Origin: Zea mays
Taxonomy: Eukaryota > Streptophyta > Magnoliopsida > Poales > Poaceae
NCBI RefSeq assembly: GCF_902167145.1
Contig: NC_050097.1
Location: 143,741,982-143,805,981, forward strand
Length of the DNA: 64,000 nt
Reading direction: 5' to 3'
A model generated the notes under the pieces. The model was given only the letters and a program-made list of their open reading frames with translations, was not told the DNA's origin and did no database searches. The position numbers were made by a program, and so were the translations under genes. Of the stretch, positions 40,690 to 53,079 are shown in pieces (position 1 is the first letter of the stretch; every line of letters starts with the position of its first letter).

Positions 40690-43620
40690 ATGGCCGGTTC
40701 TAAGGATCAAACCAAGATCTCCACTACCAACATCATCAAGCCGACCATGGAGGCGCTCCTGGCTGATGACCAAAGGCCCTTTGAAGACCTCATAATGCGC
40801 GATGAGAAGGAGGTGATGCGGCAATGGAACGAACAACGCGACAAGGAAGAGACGGAACTGTTGCATAAACTCTCCGAACGGCGCAAGGAGGCGGCGGACA
40901 AGTACTTGTCACACTTCACGGTGGATCGCCACCAGAAGATCGTCCGTCAAGGGGAGATCGATATGGAATCTCTCCTATCTCCACTTTAGGGTCCCGCTAT
41001 AAGTGCTCTAGATCTATCTCTTACGACTTTCATGGATCAACGAGGAGATCAATTAAAACAATATGTAGATGAATCTATTAAAATGCATCTACGTGCATAC
41101 GAGAAATCAGCTGCTCCTAGCTTTCCATCGCGAGAGTCTAATACTAAGCCACCCGCGTCAAACACATCGGCTATAAACGGGTTGCCCTTGACCCAGCCAT
41201 CATATGGTATGCCGATACACTCTTTCGTGTCACCATCACAGCCGCAACCACTAGGCACGTGGCAGGTACTAGACGTGGTCGGACCGTCCGAGCATCATCT
41301 CAGACAGTCCGGTTATATCGCGGACCGTCCGACGTATTTCGTCGGACCGTCCGACCCGATACAGGCCTGCACACAAAACGCTCAGGTCGCACCGTACATG
41401 GCCGGACCATCAGGGTACAACCCCGAACAATTCGCCCCCATCACGGACCGTCCGGTGCATCACGCCGGACCGTCCGGATATGTTGCGGACCGTCCGCCAT
41501 CTTACGTCGGACCGTCTGGATATGGCATGAACCGGCCGACGTATTACGCCGGACCATCCGACTCTACACGAGTCCACGTGCAGACTGCCCAAGTCGCGCC
41601 ATATATGATCGATCCATCCGAGTACAGCCCTGGACCATTCGACCCGATTGCGGACCGTCCAGTTCTTTACGACAGGCGGTCTAGGTACGAGACTACCCAG
41701 GTAGCACCATATACGGCTTGACAATCCAGATATACCTTCGGACCATTTGGCCAGGTCGCGGACCATCTGGCCTCTTACGTCGGACCGTCTGGATAAGCGT
41801 ACGCAAAGCCGAGAGCTGCGCAATACGCACAGTTTCCACATTCATCGCAGCAACATTATGGTGCCCCACCAGCAACACATTATAATCATGCCATACCACC
41901 TCATGGACATAGGGCTGAATACTGTTCGGCCACACAAGAGCCTGAGAAGTATAGGGCAGGAGCTGGTGACATTAATAGGACACCTAGCACACACCTCAAA
42001 CATCCCTGGGGGGAAAGCCAACAGAGTGATGTCAGGCAACCTGAGATTTCCACCCACAAACTCAATGGATGGTCGCTAGACATGGCGGAGATGATCAGAG
42101 ACGAGGTAGCCAGGATGTTCAGGGACAAACTCGGTGTTAGTGTGTCAGGTACAGGGCAATCGTATCGGAAGCCTTATAGCCACCGATTCGACACCGTGTC
42201 ATATCCATAGGGAACTAGAATACCAGACTTCTCTACGTTTTCTGGTGAAGGTGGGAAAAGCACACATGAATATATTATCCAATTCATAGCACACTTAGGA
42301 GAATTGGCTGATGGGGAAGCTTATCGCGTTCGTTTATTCTTGTTGTCCCTTACTGATACTGCATTCGCATGGTATGCAGCCTTGCCACCAATCTCTATTA
42401 ACTCTTGGGAAGAATTAGAGCGGAAATTTCATGAACACTTCTTCTCAGGAGAACATGAATTAGAATTGGCTGACTTAGCCTCAGTCCGACAGGGGCCTGA
42501 AGAATCGGTTAATGACTATATCCGGAGGTTCCGGGACACTAGAAACCGATGCTTTCAGATCCATGTCGCAGAAAAACAACTAACAAGGCTGGCTTTCAAT
42601 GGGTTGCGACCCTACTTAAAAGAAAAATTAGATGGCACCCAATTCTTTTCGCTAGTGCACTTGCACCAGCGGGCTATGACCTGTGAAAGCCGAAGTAAGG
42701 AAACATCAAAATCGGCTAGCCATAAGATGCATCTAGTGGGATACAATAATTCAGACGATGAATCCACGGATGTATACACCGCCGAACTGGTTTGGCCAGG
42801 ACAGGCTAAACCTTCCGCATGTTCTACTTTACAGTCGATTCGAAAGAATCGACAAGAAGAAGTTAAGTTTACTTTTAATGTTGCCAAATGCGATAAAATA
42901 TTTGACGAGTTACTAAAAAATGACAACATTAAATTAACTCATACTATTCCACCTCCTGATGAATTAAAAAGGCATGCTTATTGTAAGTGGCATAATTCTT
43001 TTTCTCATGCCACCAATGATTGTAATGTTTTTCATTGACAGATACAATCGGCCATAAATGAAGGCCGATTGGCTTTTTAGGAGATGCAAGTAGACACACA
43101 ACCTTTTCCTGTTAATACAATAGAACTCACATGCAAAAAGGTCTTGGTTCGGCCTGAAATGGCCGATAAAGGCAAAGGCAAGGGCATCATCATTGGTGAT
43201 CCTCGCATGTCAATCATATCACAAAAGGAGATTGCTCGAAAAGCTTCGGACAAGAAGGCTAAAAAGTCTGAAGACGCCGGGGGGCAAGCACAATTAATGA
43301 GCCAAACACATCAGCCTGGCCCGAGCATCGTAGATGGTCCGGCACCTGCGTGCGGACGGTCCGGTGCTCAGACAAACGGTCCGGCTAACTCAGCCGGACA
43401 GTCCACCTATGACCAAAGGCGTCAACCTCTACACGAAGCAAGGAAAAAGACGCAAGGTCAAAGCACATATAGTCGGCTGATCAAAGCCGACCCTACTTTT
43501 GATCAGTTGCTCTCCAAAAATACTAGCAAAAAGACTATTCCACGTTATCGGTCAACAAAGAAACCCCGGTCACCTGCTAAAACGAAACGACCGAACAAAA
43601 CGGCCCAAAGGGCGACGTGA
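40690..43620 (+). pseudogene. gag: Gag of the gypsy element, one frame with six in-frame stops
   Basis: A single frame runs 40690-43620 (about 976 codons) with stops at 40987 (TAG), 41719 (TGA), 41794 (TAA), 42208 (TAG), 43036 (TGA) and 43078 (TAG). The N-terminus is a charged helix (MAGSKDQTKISTTN..., residues 1-99). Codons 115-370 hold a GPS/DRP-rich linker encoded by repeated CGGACCGTCCG. The capsid-type Retrotrans_gag domain lies around 42220-42720 (FAWYAALPPISINSWEELE, YIRRFRDTRNRCF, GLRPYLKEKL). A CKWHNSFSHATNDC motif near 42980 resembles the region next to protease in related elements. Most stops look like C-to-T changes of CAG or CGA. Nothing resembling protease, RT or integrase follows. 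Confidence 0.85.
41280..41790. repeat. CGGACCGTCCG palindrome array inside gag coding sequence
   Basis: Perfect copies lie at 41280, 41321, 41343, 41444, 41466 and 41486, with several one-mismatch copies to about 41790. They are read as GPS and DRP tripeptides. The same palindrome is found in the LTRs of this element. Confidence 0.88.
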
Positions 43621-43951
43621 CAAGCATCGTCTGATCATCCTATGAGACCAGGGTACTTTCCACCCGTTTATTCATCATCGGTATATTGTCCTACTCAAAT
43701 GTGGAATGGCACGACGATGAATCCATGGTACATGTATAGTCCCTTTATCTATCTAGGCTAGGGGGCACCTCCATTCTATTCATTTTGATCCATTGATCAA
43801 ACGGTCATGGCTGAGAAAGATATAATCCAAAACGGCCTTTATACATTGGTGCTTTATTGAATGATCTCTATTTTGAAAAGCCGGTGACTTACATCAGGTT
43901 TAGTTCATGTGCTTTTGGTTCGTCAACCTTCACCAAAAGGCAGGGGGCATA
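43621..43951 (+). other. Post-gag region with polypurine tract
   Basis: There is no coding signal. AAAAGGCAGGGGGCATA ends directly before the 3' LTR and serves as the PPT. Confidence 0.65.
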
Positions 43952-44581
43952 TGTTGGAAGCCAAAAAGGCCGCGCGGACGGTCTGGCAATGAGGCCGGAT
44001 GGTTCGCGGTCCGGACTGTCCGCGGTGGTGGCGCGGACGGTCCACACGTGCACAGAGTCAGTTAGGGTTCCTAGTTTCTCGCGGGATTTGTTACCTAAAA
44101 CCGTGGGATTGACTCGGAAATCAGTTCGAAGCGGATCCAGACCTCCCCCTTTATATAGATGAAGGGCTACTGCCGATTAAACCCCCAACAATCGATCAAA
44201 TCAAGTCTATTTCTCGTTTTTACCTTATGCATTAGGAGTAGTTCTAGTCTAGTTCTAGTTTAGCCTCCCAATACCCAAATTCTTTGATTCTCTTCGGCTC
44301 TACGTCGATTAGAGGAGTTTAGGTCAGTCTACCCGAGCCTAGACAACTCCTAGGATCTCTCCTCCTCGACGGGGTCCCTCCCGGGAGCGAGATCAAGGCG
44401 CCGCCGGCGACCCTTCGCCACCCCTGCGCACGCGCGGACCATCTGGCCCCAGGGCACAGACCGTTCGGCACGTTAGGCAGGGAACCCTAGCCCTGTGCCA
44501 GGTCGCGGACCGTCCGCGCCTGTGCAGAGAGCACCACCACGGTTCTTGTTAAGTGTTTGGCGCCCGAAAAAGGTGTCAACA
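43952..44581 (+). repeat. 3' LTR of the gag-only gypsy element (630 bp, uninterrupted)
   Basis: TGTTGGAAGCC...GGTGTCAACA. It contains the intact TATA site that the Helitron split in the other LTR. Confidence 0.93.
44150..44159 (+). promoter_or_regulatory. TATA box of the gypsy 3' LTR (intact counterpart of the Helitron target)
   Basis: TTTATATAGA follows a C-rich stretch. In the 5' LTR the Helitron lies between TTTA and TATAGA. Confidence 0.65.
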
Positions 44582-44586
44582 GTTCT

Positions 44587-45081
44587 ATTTTGTGAACACT
44601 TTGCCACAAAAAGTTGCAAAATCTTCCCAAACTTTTATGTCATGCTTCTACCCTCGGGTTGTGTCGATGCCAAATTTCAGATTTTTCTCATCACGTTTAC
44701 ATATTATTATATGTTTCTAGAAACTCATGTAGTAATTCGTTTAATTGGTATAAAATTATAAATGTGCCAAGAAAATTGAATTTTCTACTCTAAAATGAAT
44801 AAGTACCTTACATGAATGTGTGTACCAGAATTCAAAGAAAGACAGTGGAGAAAACATTCTATATAGTGCAAAGTGGAGGGTTATACTTAGTTGGCAAGTC
44901 ATAACATTAATCGAAATGAAAACATAAAATCTAAGGAGTTACTGTATTTCCTTATCCACCGTGGCGCACCCAGGACAATGAATTGTGTGGGATCCTTCGC
45001 TCAACATTCCTTACCTTGTTTGGATGGTTTATGAAGAGAGACATGTCGCTGAACTGGTTAAAATCCTCCAAATCAATCAAC
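44587..45081. other. Unassigned DNA right of the gypsy element
   Basis: No gene was recognised. It may belong to the CACTA element whose transposase relic follows. Confidence 0.45.
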
Positions 45082-45479
45082 TCATATAGTTAGTTGTTTT
45101 CCAGGAAAAACTACATGCTTCGGTTTGTCGATATTTTTCTTCTCATTCTTAGAAATGATTTGTTCAGCATTGAAGACCTTTGTAGCACGATTATCAAGGA
45201 TCCACGAGTCATCTTTGTAACCTACCTTACTTAGATCAAGAACTTTGAACCCATAGTTGTCTACTGTGACTTGTTTGTCTTCAACCCATTGACATAAAAA
45301 ACCAGGATCTAAAATGTAACATAGTCTAGTTCCCATATGTCCTCAATAAAGCCAACATATGTTTTATCGTCTATGGGCTTGCATTGAACACCACTGTTTG
45401 TGTCATGCTCTTTTTGCCCTTGGACTTGGTACAAAATGTGGATCCACTAATATCATAGATTTGCCATGTCATGACCTAG
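45082..45479 (-). pseudogene. CACTA (En/Spm) transposase TNP2 C-terminal relic
   Basis: The minus strand carries VQCKPIDDKTYVGFIEDIWE, then QWVEDKQVTVDNYGFKVLDL, SKVGYKDDSWIL and KHVVFPGKQ. This is the DUF4216-like C-terminal domain of plant CACTA TNP2 transposases, which cut at the CACTA ends. Frame changes occur near 45330. The upstream part is cut at 45479 by the Sirevirus LTR. No CACTA termini were found in the window. Confidence 0.75.
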
Positions 45480-46231
45480 TGAGAGCACCTAGAGAGGGGG
45501 GGGGGTGAATAGTTGACCCTGTAAAATTCAACACTTAAACAACACAAACTTGGTTTATGAGATGTTAGTGAGGTCAAAACCAAGGTGCTATGGAGAGAAC
45601 TCTTCACTTGATTGTTCCTTTAGAATCAGTATTGAACTTAGGAACAATAGAAAAAGTGATTTAAGTGAGAAATCTAAGAATGAAACCAATCACGATGAAA
45701 AGTGGCATAAGAGACACAGTGATTTTATCCCGTGGTTTGGCCAACGCCTACTCCACGTTGTGGTGACCTCCTTCGGTCAAGGATTGCACTCAATCCCTCT
45801 CAAGTGATCCAATGATCAACCTTGAGTACCACGGTTTTCTTCCTTATAGTAGAGGTTTCCCATTGTGAGTAATCTCCACAAGTTGGAGCCTCTCACCCTT
45901 ATAATATTGATCACAATAAAAACCACAGGAGTAAGGGAGGGAATAGAAACACACGCAAGAGCTAGAGTCGCAGCAACGACACGCACACAAGTCAATAAAC
46001 GAGCACACAAACACAGCGCAATGAATTCACAACTCAACAAGTGCTCAAATCTAAAACACAATGATCTGGATGCGTGCTTGCGGAGTCTAGGTATCTTAGG
46101 ATGTTCAATGGATGCTTGGTGTACTGCTCCATGCGTCTAGGGGTCCCTTTTATAGCCCCAAGGCAGCTAGGAGCCATTAGAGCTCCATTTGGTAGGCAAT
46201 TCTTGCCTTCTGTCCGTTGGCACACCAGACA
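45480..46231 (-). repeat. 3' LTR of Sirevirus 2, part A (R/U5 and TATA)
   Basis: The plus strand TGAGAGCACCTAGAGAGGGG is the reverse complement of a Sirevirus LTR end, and blocks such as GGTTTTATCCCGTGG align with Sirevirus 1. The last five bases, AGACA (46227-46231), are the target duplication of the next element. Confidence 0.88.
46147..46159 (-). promoter_or_regulatory. TATA box of the Sirevirus 2 LTR
   Basis: GGGGCTATAAAAG on the minus strand matches the promoter core of Sirevirus 1. Confidence 0.6.
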
Positions 46232-48914
46232 TGTAACACCCCAGGTTCCACAAACAACCCAGAATGCTACTGAACTACACTTCTGACGTCCATATATAAA
46301 ATTTCGGCAGCATCCCCTTTGCAAGATTGCATAAATAAGGGGGCAACAGGTTATAAACATATATCATGACCAAAAACATACTAAGTATTATTAATCGGCT
46401 AGCAAGGGAAGATAAACGTACGACCTGAACTGAATTAATCAGTGTGCACGTCTATATAAAAAACAAACTTCCCTTGACAATAAGTTTCTAATTAAATCAT
46501 GGCTGCGCCTGGGCAGCGTTATTGTGAGAGTGTAAGTGGACGTGCTGCTACTCCCCTCATTCCCAACATGTATCAAGTACCTGCATTGAGTAATGCAAGA
46601 GTGAGATGACATATCTCAGCAAGTAAAATATTATCAAACTATTCAACCACATAAGAACATTGTTTTACCACCACCTGATTCCACCACCTTCTTATTACCA
46701 AGATGCAGCACGTATACAACGTACAACACACCTAGTTACCACACCTCGCAGGTAGAAACCACAATAGTAACATAGTAATGTCACACTTCATATATTCCTC
46801 ATGAATGCAAATGTCTGCAAATGCAAGGATGACTTCTGCCTTCATACCTCTAAGGATATGAAGCCGCATCGTACCCCTCCTCGGGCAACATACGATGCTA
46901 AAAAAATGTACCGGTACGGTCGGACCATAAGATCACGACATAACTTCAAAATGCAAGATGGATGATGCGATGTGCATGTCATGCCTACAACACTTCATAT
47001 AACGTGATTCAAAAAGACACTTCAACTTCATCCAAGATGGGAATCAACCACATATATCATAACCAAATTATGATCATCCACAATATTAGACAATTGAGAA
47101 TTAATACTTCCAAACAAATAAACTTCATCATAGAATTCAATGATTAACATAATTAAAAACTTATGCATACTCAATGACAGGGAATAGGATGCAAACCAAA
47201 CGGTAGCAACCACCACTATATTTACTTGCCTTTACCGGAAGTTCGGGCAAATCCCTAAGTACGATCCGGAAGTCCACCACCTGTTTTTGACACACAACTT
47301 AGTGCACCAATTTCACATAACCAGGCTCATAAACGACGCCGCACCTACGCACAAACTCAAACCCCGCCACGGGTTACATCTCTCCCCACACCCACCAAAC
47401 TGTAGCGGCGCTGCTTAATAATTTCATAACTTCAAAATTATGACAGCATTGGTAACAAACAAAAACTCCAGAGGCATCTACATAAAATTCCCCACAAGTT
47501 TTGTATACAATTTATAATTAAATTCCAACATCTAATTAGCCCAAAACAGTTCACAAGTTGAACCCTGTAATCTGTTTTTTTCTCTTTTGGACAGCGACAT
47601 ACCCGGATTCAAACAGCGATATCTTTTAAAATATAATTCCAATTCAAGCGCATAAGTACTCATTGGAAAGATAGGACAAAGCCATACATGATTATCATAC
47701 TGGTTAGCACTAATTAACCACGAAAAATTCCCAGAAACTGCTAATACTACTGCTGTTCACCCACCTGAAAAATCTGTTTTTTTGGACAGCAACATACCCG
47801 GATTTAAACGACGATATCTCCTAAATTATAACTCCGAATCGAGCGCATAAGTACTCGTTGGAAAGGTATGACAAAGCTCTACATGATTATCCCACGGATT
47901 CTCACTAATTACCCCACGAAAATTCCCAGAAACTGCTAATACTACTGCTGTTCACCCACCTGAAAAATCTGTTTTTTTGGACAGCAACATACCCGGATTC
48001 AAACGACGATATCTCCTAAATTATAACTCCGAATCGAGCGCATAAGTACTCGTTGGAAAGGTATGACAAAGCTCTACATGATTATCCCACTGATTCCCAC
48101 TAATTACCCCACGAAAATTCCCAGAAACTGCTAATACTACTGCTGTTCACCTACCTGAAAAATCTGTTTTTTTGGACAGCAACATACCCGGATTCAAACG
48201 ACGATATCTCCTAAATTATAACTCCGAATCGAGCGCATAAGTACTCGTTGGAAAGGTATGACAAAGCTCTACATGATTATCCCACTGATTCCCACTAATT
48301 ACCCCACGAAAATTCCCAGAAATCCCTAGAACTACTGCTGTTCACCCACTCACAAAATTCCTGGACAGCACCTCTACCGATTCGCAAAGATAAACACATA
48401 ATCCAATTGATTGCAGCACAAAAACAACAAAAGTTAATCACAAATTCACCTTAGGTTCTTCCCTTACTCCTTCCTTCTTCCTCCCTCCAAACTCCAATTA
48501 AGATCGCAGCCACACGACGGAGAACCACACGGGAGGGCTGCACCTTGGGAGGAGGGGAAGAAATGGGGGGGCAGCTAGGGTTTTGGGTGGTGAGGGCTGC
48601 AAATGTTTGAGGAGGAAGAAGATGTGAGAGGGGGGGGGGGCGTCCAAGAGAAAGGGGAGGGGAAGCGGCGGCTGCAACAACAAAAGGGGGAAAAAGGGGG
48701 GGGGGGCGGCTAGGGTTAGGGGAGGGTTAGTGGGCCGAATTGCGATTCGCGGCCCAACTCGCTTGCACGACAGCTCCCGACCAACCACCCTACTGCTATA
48801 CTGGTGAATGTTTTCCACAAATTCTAAATCCCCAAAGCGCGACACCCGAATAAGAGAAAAAACAAACAAAAAGAATAACCTTCAACTTCTCTTCTTTGCA
48901 AACCGGGTATCACA
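46232..48914 (-). repeat. 3' LTR of the non-coding LTR element
   Basis: The plus strand is TGTAACACCCCAGG...GGGTATCACA. It includes a 195-bp tandem repeat and G-runs near 48628-48710. Confidence 0.93.
47572..48358. repeat. 195-bp tandem repeat in the LTR
   Basis: Units begin with CTGTTTTTTTGGACAGC at 47774, 47969 and 48164 (exact 195-bp spacing), preceded by a more diverged unit at 47572 and followed by a partial unit. Units carry CGACGATATCTCC, CGTTGGAAAGGTATGACAAA and TACTACTGCTGTTCACC. Confidence 0.93.
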
Positions 48915-51900
48915 CTCTACCCCCCTTAAAAAGAATTCGACCTCGAATTCCGACGCTCCTATCGGAACGACAAGGAAAGATCAGCAACAACAAAAACTCA
49001 CCCCATAACGAAAAGTTCGGGGTACTTCTGCCGCATCAGCTCCTCGAGCTTCAAGGATTCTAGGATACGCAGCAGACGACACTCTAGAGTCAGGTCTTGC
49101 TACATGGGAATCGACTCTAGCTCGATTATTGATATGGATTCCGCAAATACTTTCTCAACATAGAGACATGGAATACATGGCGTACTCTGATCATAGACTC
49201 CGACAATTGCATGTGCTAAGCCAAGCTGCCAACTCGGGCTAAGATAATAGACAGTCCTATATAACCCGGACAAAGTTTTCCTGACACCAAATCAACATTG
49301 ACACATGCAAGTACTTCAATGAATATATATAATGAAAGCAATACATACTGTGCTCCAATAGCCTAAACCAAACCTATCCAAACAAGAGTAACTTCAAAAG
49401 ATCAACTTAATGCTTGCATATTTCTAGACATCAGCACAACGGTTAATTGTTTTGCTCATAAACTCACAAAATATGCATCCAACAGTAGTAAACTAGGACT
49501 TTATGGAAAGCTTACAAAGTCCACTATACCCTTGGTATTATCATCACCACAAGATTTGACACTTAGAAAGGACAAACAATGCGAAACGTAAATTTTGTCC
49601 AGACTTGGACAGAATTCAACTACTCACTTAAAAAAAATCCATAATTGGAGTCTCAGTCATCCAATTTAGGCGCTCCTAGACTTTTTTGAAAGCCAGTAAA
49701 ATTGTCTATATTTCATTTATAAACATATCAGGTTAATTCAATGCATATCAAGGTCAAAAGACATAAGAAAGGCTTTGCTGTCCACATTTGGACAGATTCA
49801 AAGATTCCACTTAAAACAGTTGTAGCTTAACTTATAGGTCACCAAAAAGGGTGATCCAATATTTGTTGGAAATCTTAAGGAAAGTACTCCACTTCTTTAT
49901 AATTTATAAGAACTGATTCAAAGTTTAACTTGGGCAAACAAGGTCAGTTTCAAAATCTGTACAGAATCTAAATAGATTCCAAGACTAGACTTGAGAAAAT
50001 CATAACTCCCAAACTACTAGACCTATGGTCATGAAATTTTTACACAAGTAAGATAAAGAAGTTGGCTACAACTTTTATATATAACATCTCTACAGAAAAG
50101 TTGGTTTACTTCACTGAACTAGCTGCATAACTAAAACTGGTCATGCAGTCCCAATAGCAAGCAATAGATTTTATCAGATTCATTACTCTTCTAAGATTAA
50201 GCGTTCATTGAAAGGCTAATAACTTTAGGTTCTTCATTACGAGACACCTAGAACAAATATAAGTATAGAAGCAATATGATAACCTTTTAAATCATTTAAG
50301 CCTAATCTCACATCATGCAAACAAGAATCAATTTAAGCATGTTATGTCTGCCCACATATTCATCCAAGCACATTCTATACATGATAGCATAACTCCCTGC
50401 AGCTAACAAAATTTTGCAAATATAAACTCACTGAAAAGATTATAACATTCCCTAGAACTTTTATTATAATGAGTGTCTCGGAATTGGTTTCCAAACCGAT
50501 AAAACAATGCAACTCTTTTGTTTCAAAACTGATAAGATTGAAACAATGGACAACTAAAATTCAAAAACCTATAACTCCTGCTATACTCAACTTAAACTAC
50601 AACGAACACGCGTTGGAAAAGTTTTGAAAATTGTCCACGACTTTTGCAATAAAGTTGCACCCAAATTTATCCTTATAGCCCACAACTCTGCATGACCTAC
50701 AGCTAAACTCAGCCTGAGATACTGCACATTAGAGATTCGACTTATATCCGGGCAACCACCTCTCCAAATCTATTTAACAGACAGTTACAAGTAAATACCC
50801 ATTAAAAAGGTACTGAAAATACCTACAAGTTTTGCTTAAAGAGAATTCGCAAATTTGTGCTCTGCAACTATCAAAACGCGGTCGATTTATTGGTGACTAT
50901 AACGACGCCTAAAGTTCAGACACAACAGTGCAACAACTTCAGAGCAACCTAACTCCAACTATATGCAATGAGAATTAGAAACCCATACTCTTTGAAAAGA
51001 TCATGAAATTACTAAAACTTTCATAATCCACAAAGACCAAATTATACCGTCTTCAATGTCTACTCTTCCGTACAAAATTAAAGACTCACTCTGCTAGAGA
51101 CACCAACAAAGATGTTTTAAGAAACCCATATCTCTCAAATGTTTAGACCAAACATGGTGATTAAGCATCCTATGGAAAGATGCAGAAACATACTACAAAA
51201 CATTCTAGATAAGTGAAGCCTAATTCAGCCTCCAACTAATTTAAAATGCCTCCCAAAACCAAACAACACATTATCAACAATAATAAAAAAAAACAATATA
51301 AAATGAAACCCAAGTCATTGGCAGGTGCCATCAACACTAGGATTTTCCACTACCAAACTGGGATGCAACTCCACAAAGTCTTTAAATAACACTCTACCAA
51401 ATAGGTTAGAACACTAAGCACAACAATCAATGAATTCAACAACCTCGTTTGTTAATGCCACTAAGGCCAAACATACATGTACCGACAATGTATGAAACAC
51501 CTGACATACCCGTCTCTAGCTCTATAAAACATGGTTGTTATTACACTAGAATCCAACTACTAGAAATCTCCAAAACTATTCTGTTGACGTGAAGCAAATG
51601 GTGCTCATGTCATATAACATCTTTTCCCCCTCTCAAAAGAGATAAAATTTGCAATACTCATAAAGCAATGGAGGGATAACAACAAGAAAAAAACTAATGT
51701 ACTTCTTGACACAGACTCATGCAAAAGCTTCATAAATATTACTTTCAACACTTAATAATAACACGATACTATGCTCAACAGGAGTAATTGGACTTCAATA
51801 AGATAATCCACCTAACCCAACTACTTTGATTAACCTCACATACAACAATACCTCCTATTATTGCACTTGAACAATTTGTACCTAGTGATGTCATAGGATG

Positions 51901-53079
51901 AATTCAAAGTAGTAGACATACATGATCTATCAAACCATCATTCATATAATAAAAATCTCCATCTAATGCAACAACCACATCATTATAGAGATAGCTGACT
52001 AACAAACATAAGCAACTTCCAGTTAAACATTGACTTTGTTTAAGATAAAGCGGTCCAAATAATAATTCCACAAGCATGCATAGAGAACTGATCATATAAA
52101 AAAAACTACCATGTATCATCGGCGATTAAAAACAATATAAAACGGGTTGTCCATATCGTCCGCATGACTAGCCTCCAACAAACAAAAATTATGCATAACC
52201 TTTTTGGCTATAGAAACAAACCATAGAAGGAAAATATGCATGCCTCTTCAACTATAATATAGACATAAAATCCACTTGAAATCACCCTATTTATTATTAA
52301 AGATAAGGTTGCACACAATAAGAAAACCTATCATGTAAACATGGTTGGACTTATCTACCCACGTCATCTTGCAAAATTCACTTGAGTTCTTCTAGTTTCA
52401 AGATTTCATAGACAGTACAACATTGCCTTTGCTCTATGGAGACAAACCTATTGTACTCTAAGATCAAGTTGGCAAGTAGCCACACTAGCCAAAAAAAGGT
52501 GAGGTGTAAAGCACTGCACCCATGGAAATATTACATTGATAAGTTGGGTTGTAACCCAACAGTCAATCAAACTCAACAACACCATAAAACTCCATTGTAT
52601 AGTGTTTTCACGCTATACCAAGTCGGATTAGATCCTCTATACACAAGCTCAATAAACAATCGGTCCTACAAGTACTAGAACCCAAGAATCCTTTTGGGAA
52701 AAAAAACATCCACAGTCAAGCATATAGAAATATATGATGGTAATAGCTCAGAGATTAGTAAACATTGCATCCCAAAAAACATCATGACGATATGTATATA
52801 AAACAAGTACATTAGTAGCTTCACTCGCATAATAATTTCAATAACAACCACATCAAGAAATCAATATTAAATAGAAGTAACATTTCATATCAAGCATTAC
52901 GTCGTTAACGACATACCTCATCAAACCATAAAGGGGTTTGGAGTAAGGAAATTCTAGTCATCTATACAATAAAATACTAATATGGAAGATATATGAACCC
53001 ATACCCTTCCTATATGTGCAAGTGTGTCAAATTTATCTTCAAATTGCGTAGAATCTAAAGCCTATCCTCTGATACCAAC
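48915..53079 (-). other. Non-coding interior of the LTR element
   Basis: 4165 bp between the PPT (48915-48930) and the PBS (53065-53079), with no gag or pol similarity. The left end ATTCGACCTCGAATTCCGA resembles the end of a gypsy pol region on the minus strand (TTCGAGGTCGAATTCTTTTTAAG form). Much of 49560-51200 consists of loosely repeated phrases (GTTGGAAA, ACAACTTTT, CATAACTCC). Confidence 0.7.

Larger units (their letters stand above)
35279..44581 (+). mobile_element. Gag-only Ty3/gypsy retrotransposon carrying a Helitron in its 5' LTR
   Basis: It is flanked by GTTCT (35274-35278 and 44582-44586). The 5' LTR is 35279-35530 plus 40203-40630, the PBS is at 40634, a broken gag is at 40690-43620, the PPT lies before 43952, and the 3' LTR is 43952-44581. 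No protease, RT or integrase is present, so it depends on partners for mobility. The LTRs differ at roughly 35 of 630 positions by eye (about 5 percent), plus a 49-bp duplication, so it is much older than Sirevirus 1. Without the Helitron it is about 4.6 kb. Confidence 0.9.

Noticed and set aside
48628..48710. G-runs as possible quadruplex regulators
   Set aside because: Runs differ in length between the two LTRs, as expected of simple slippage; no further support.
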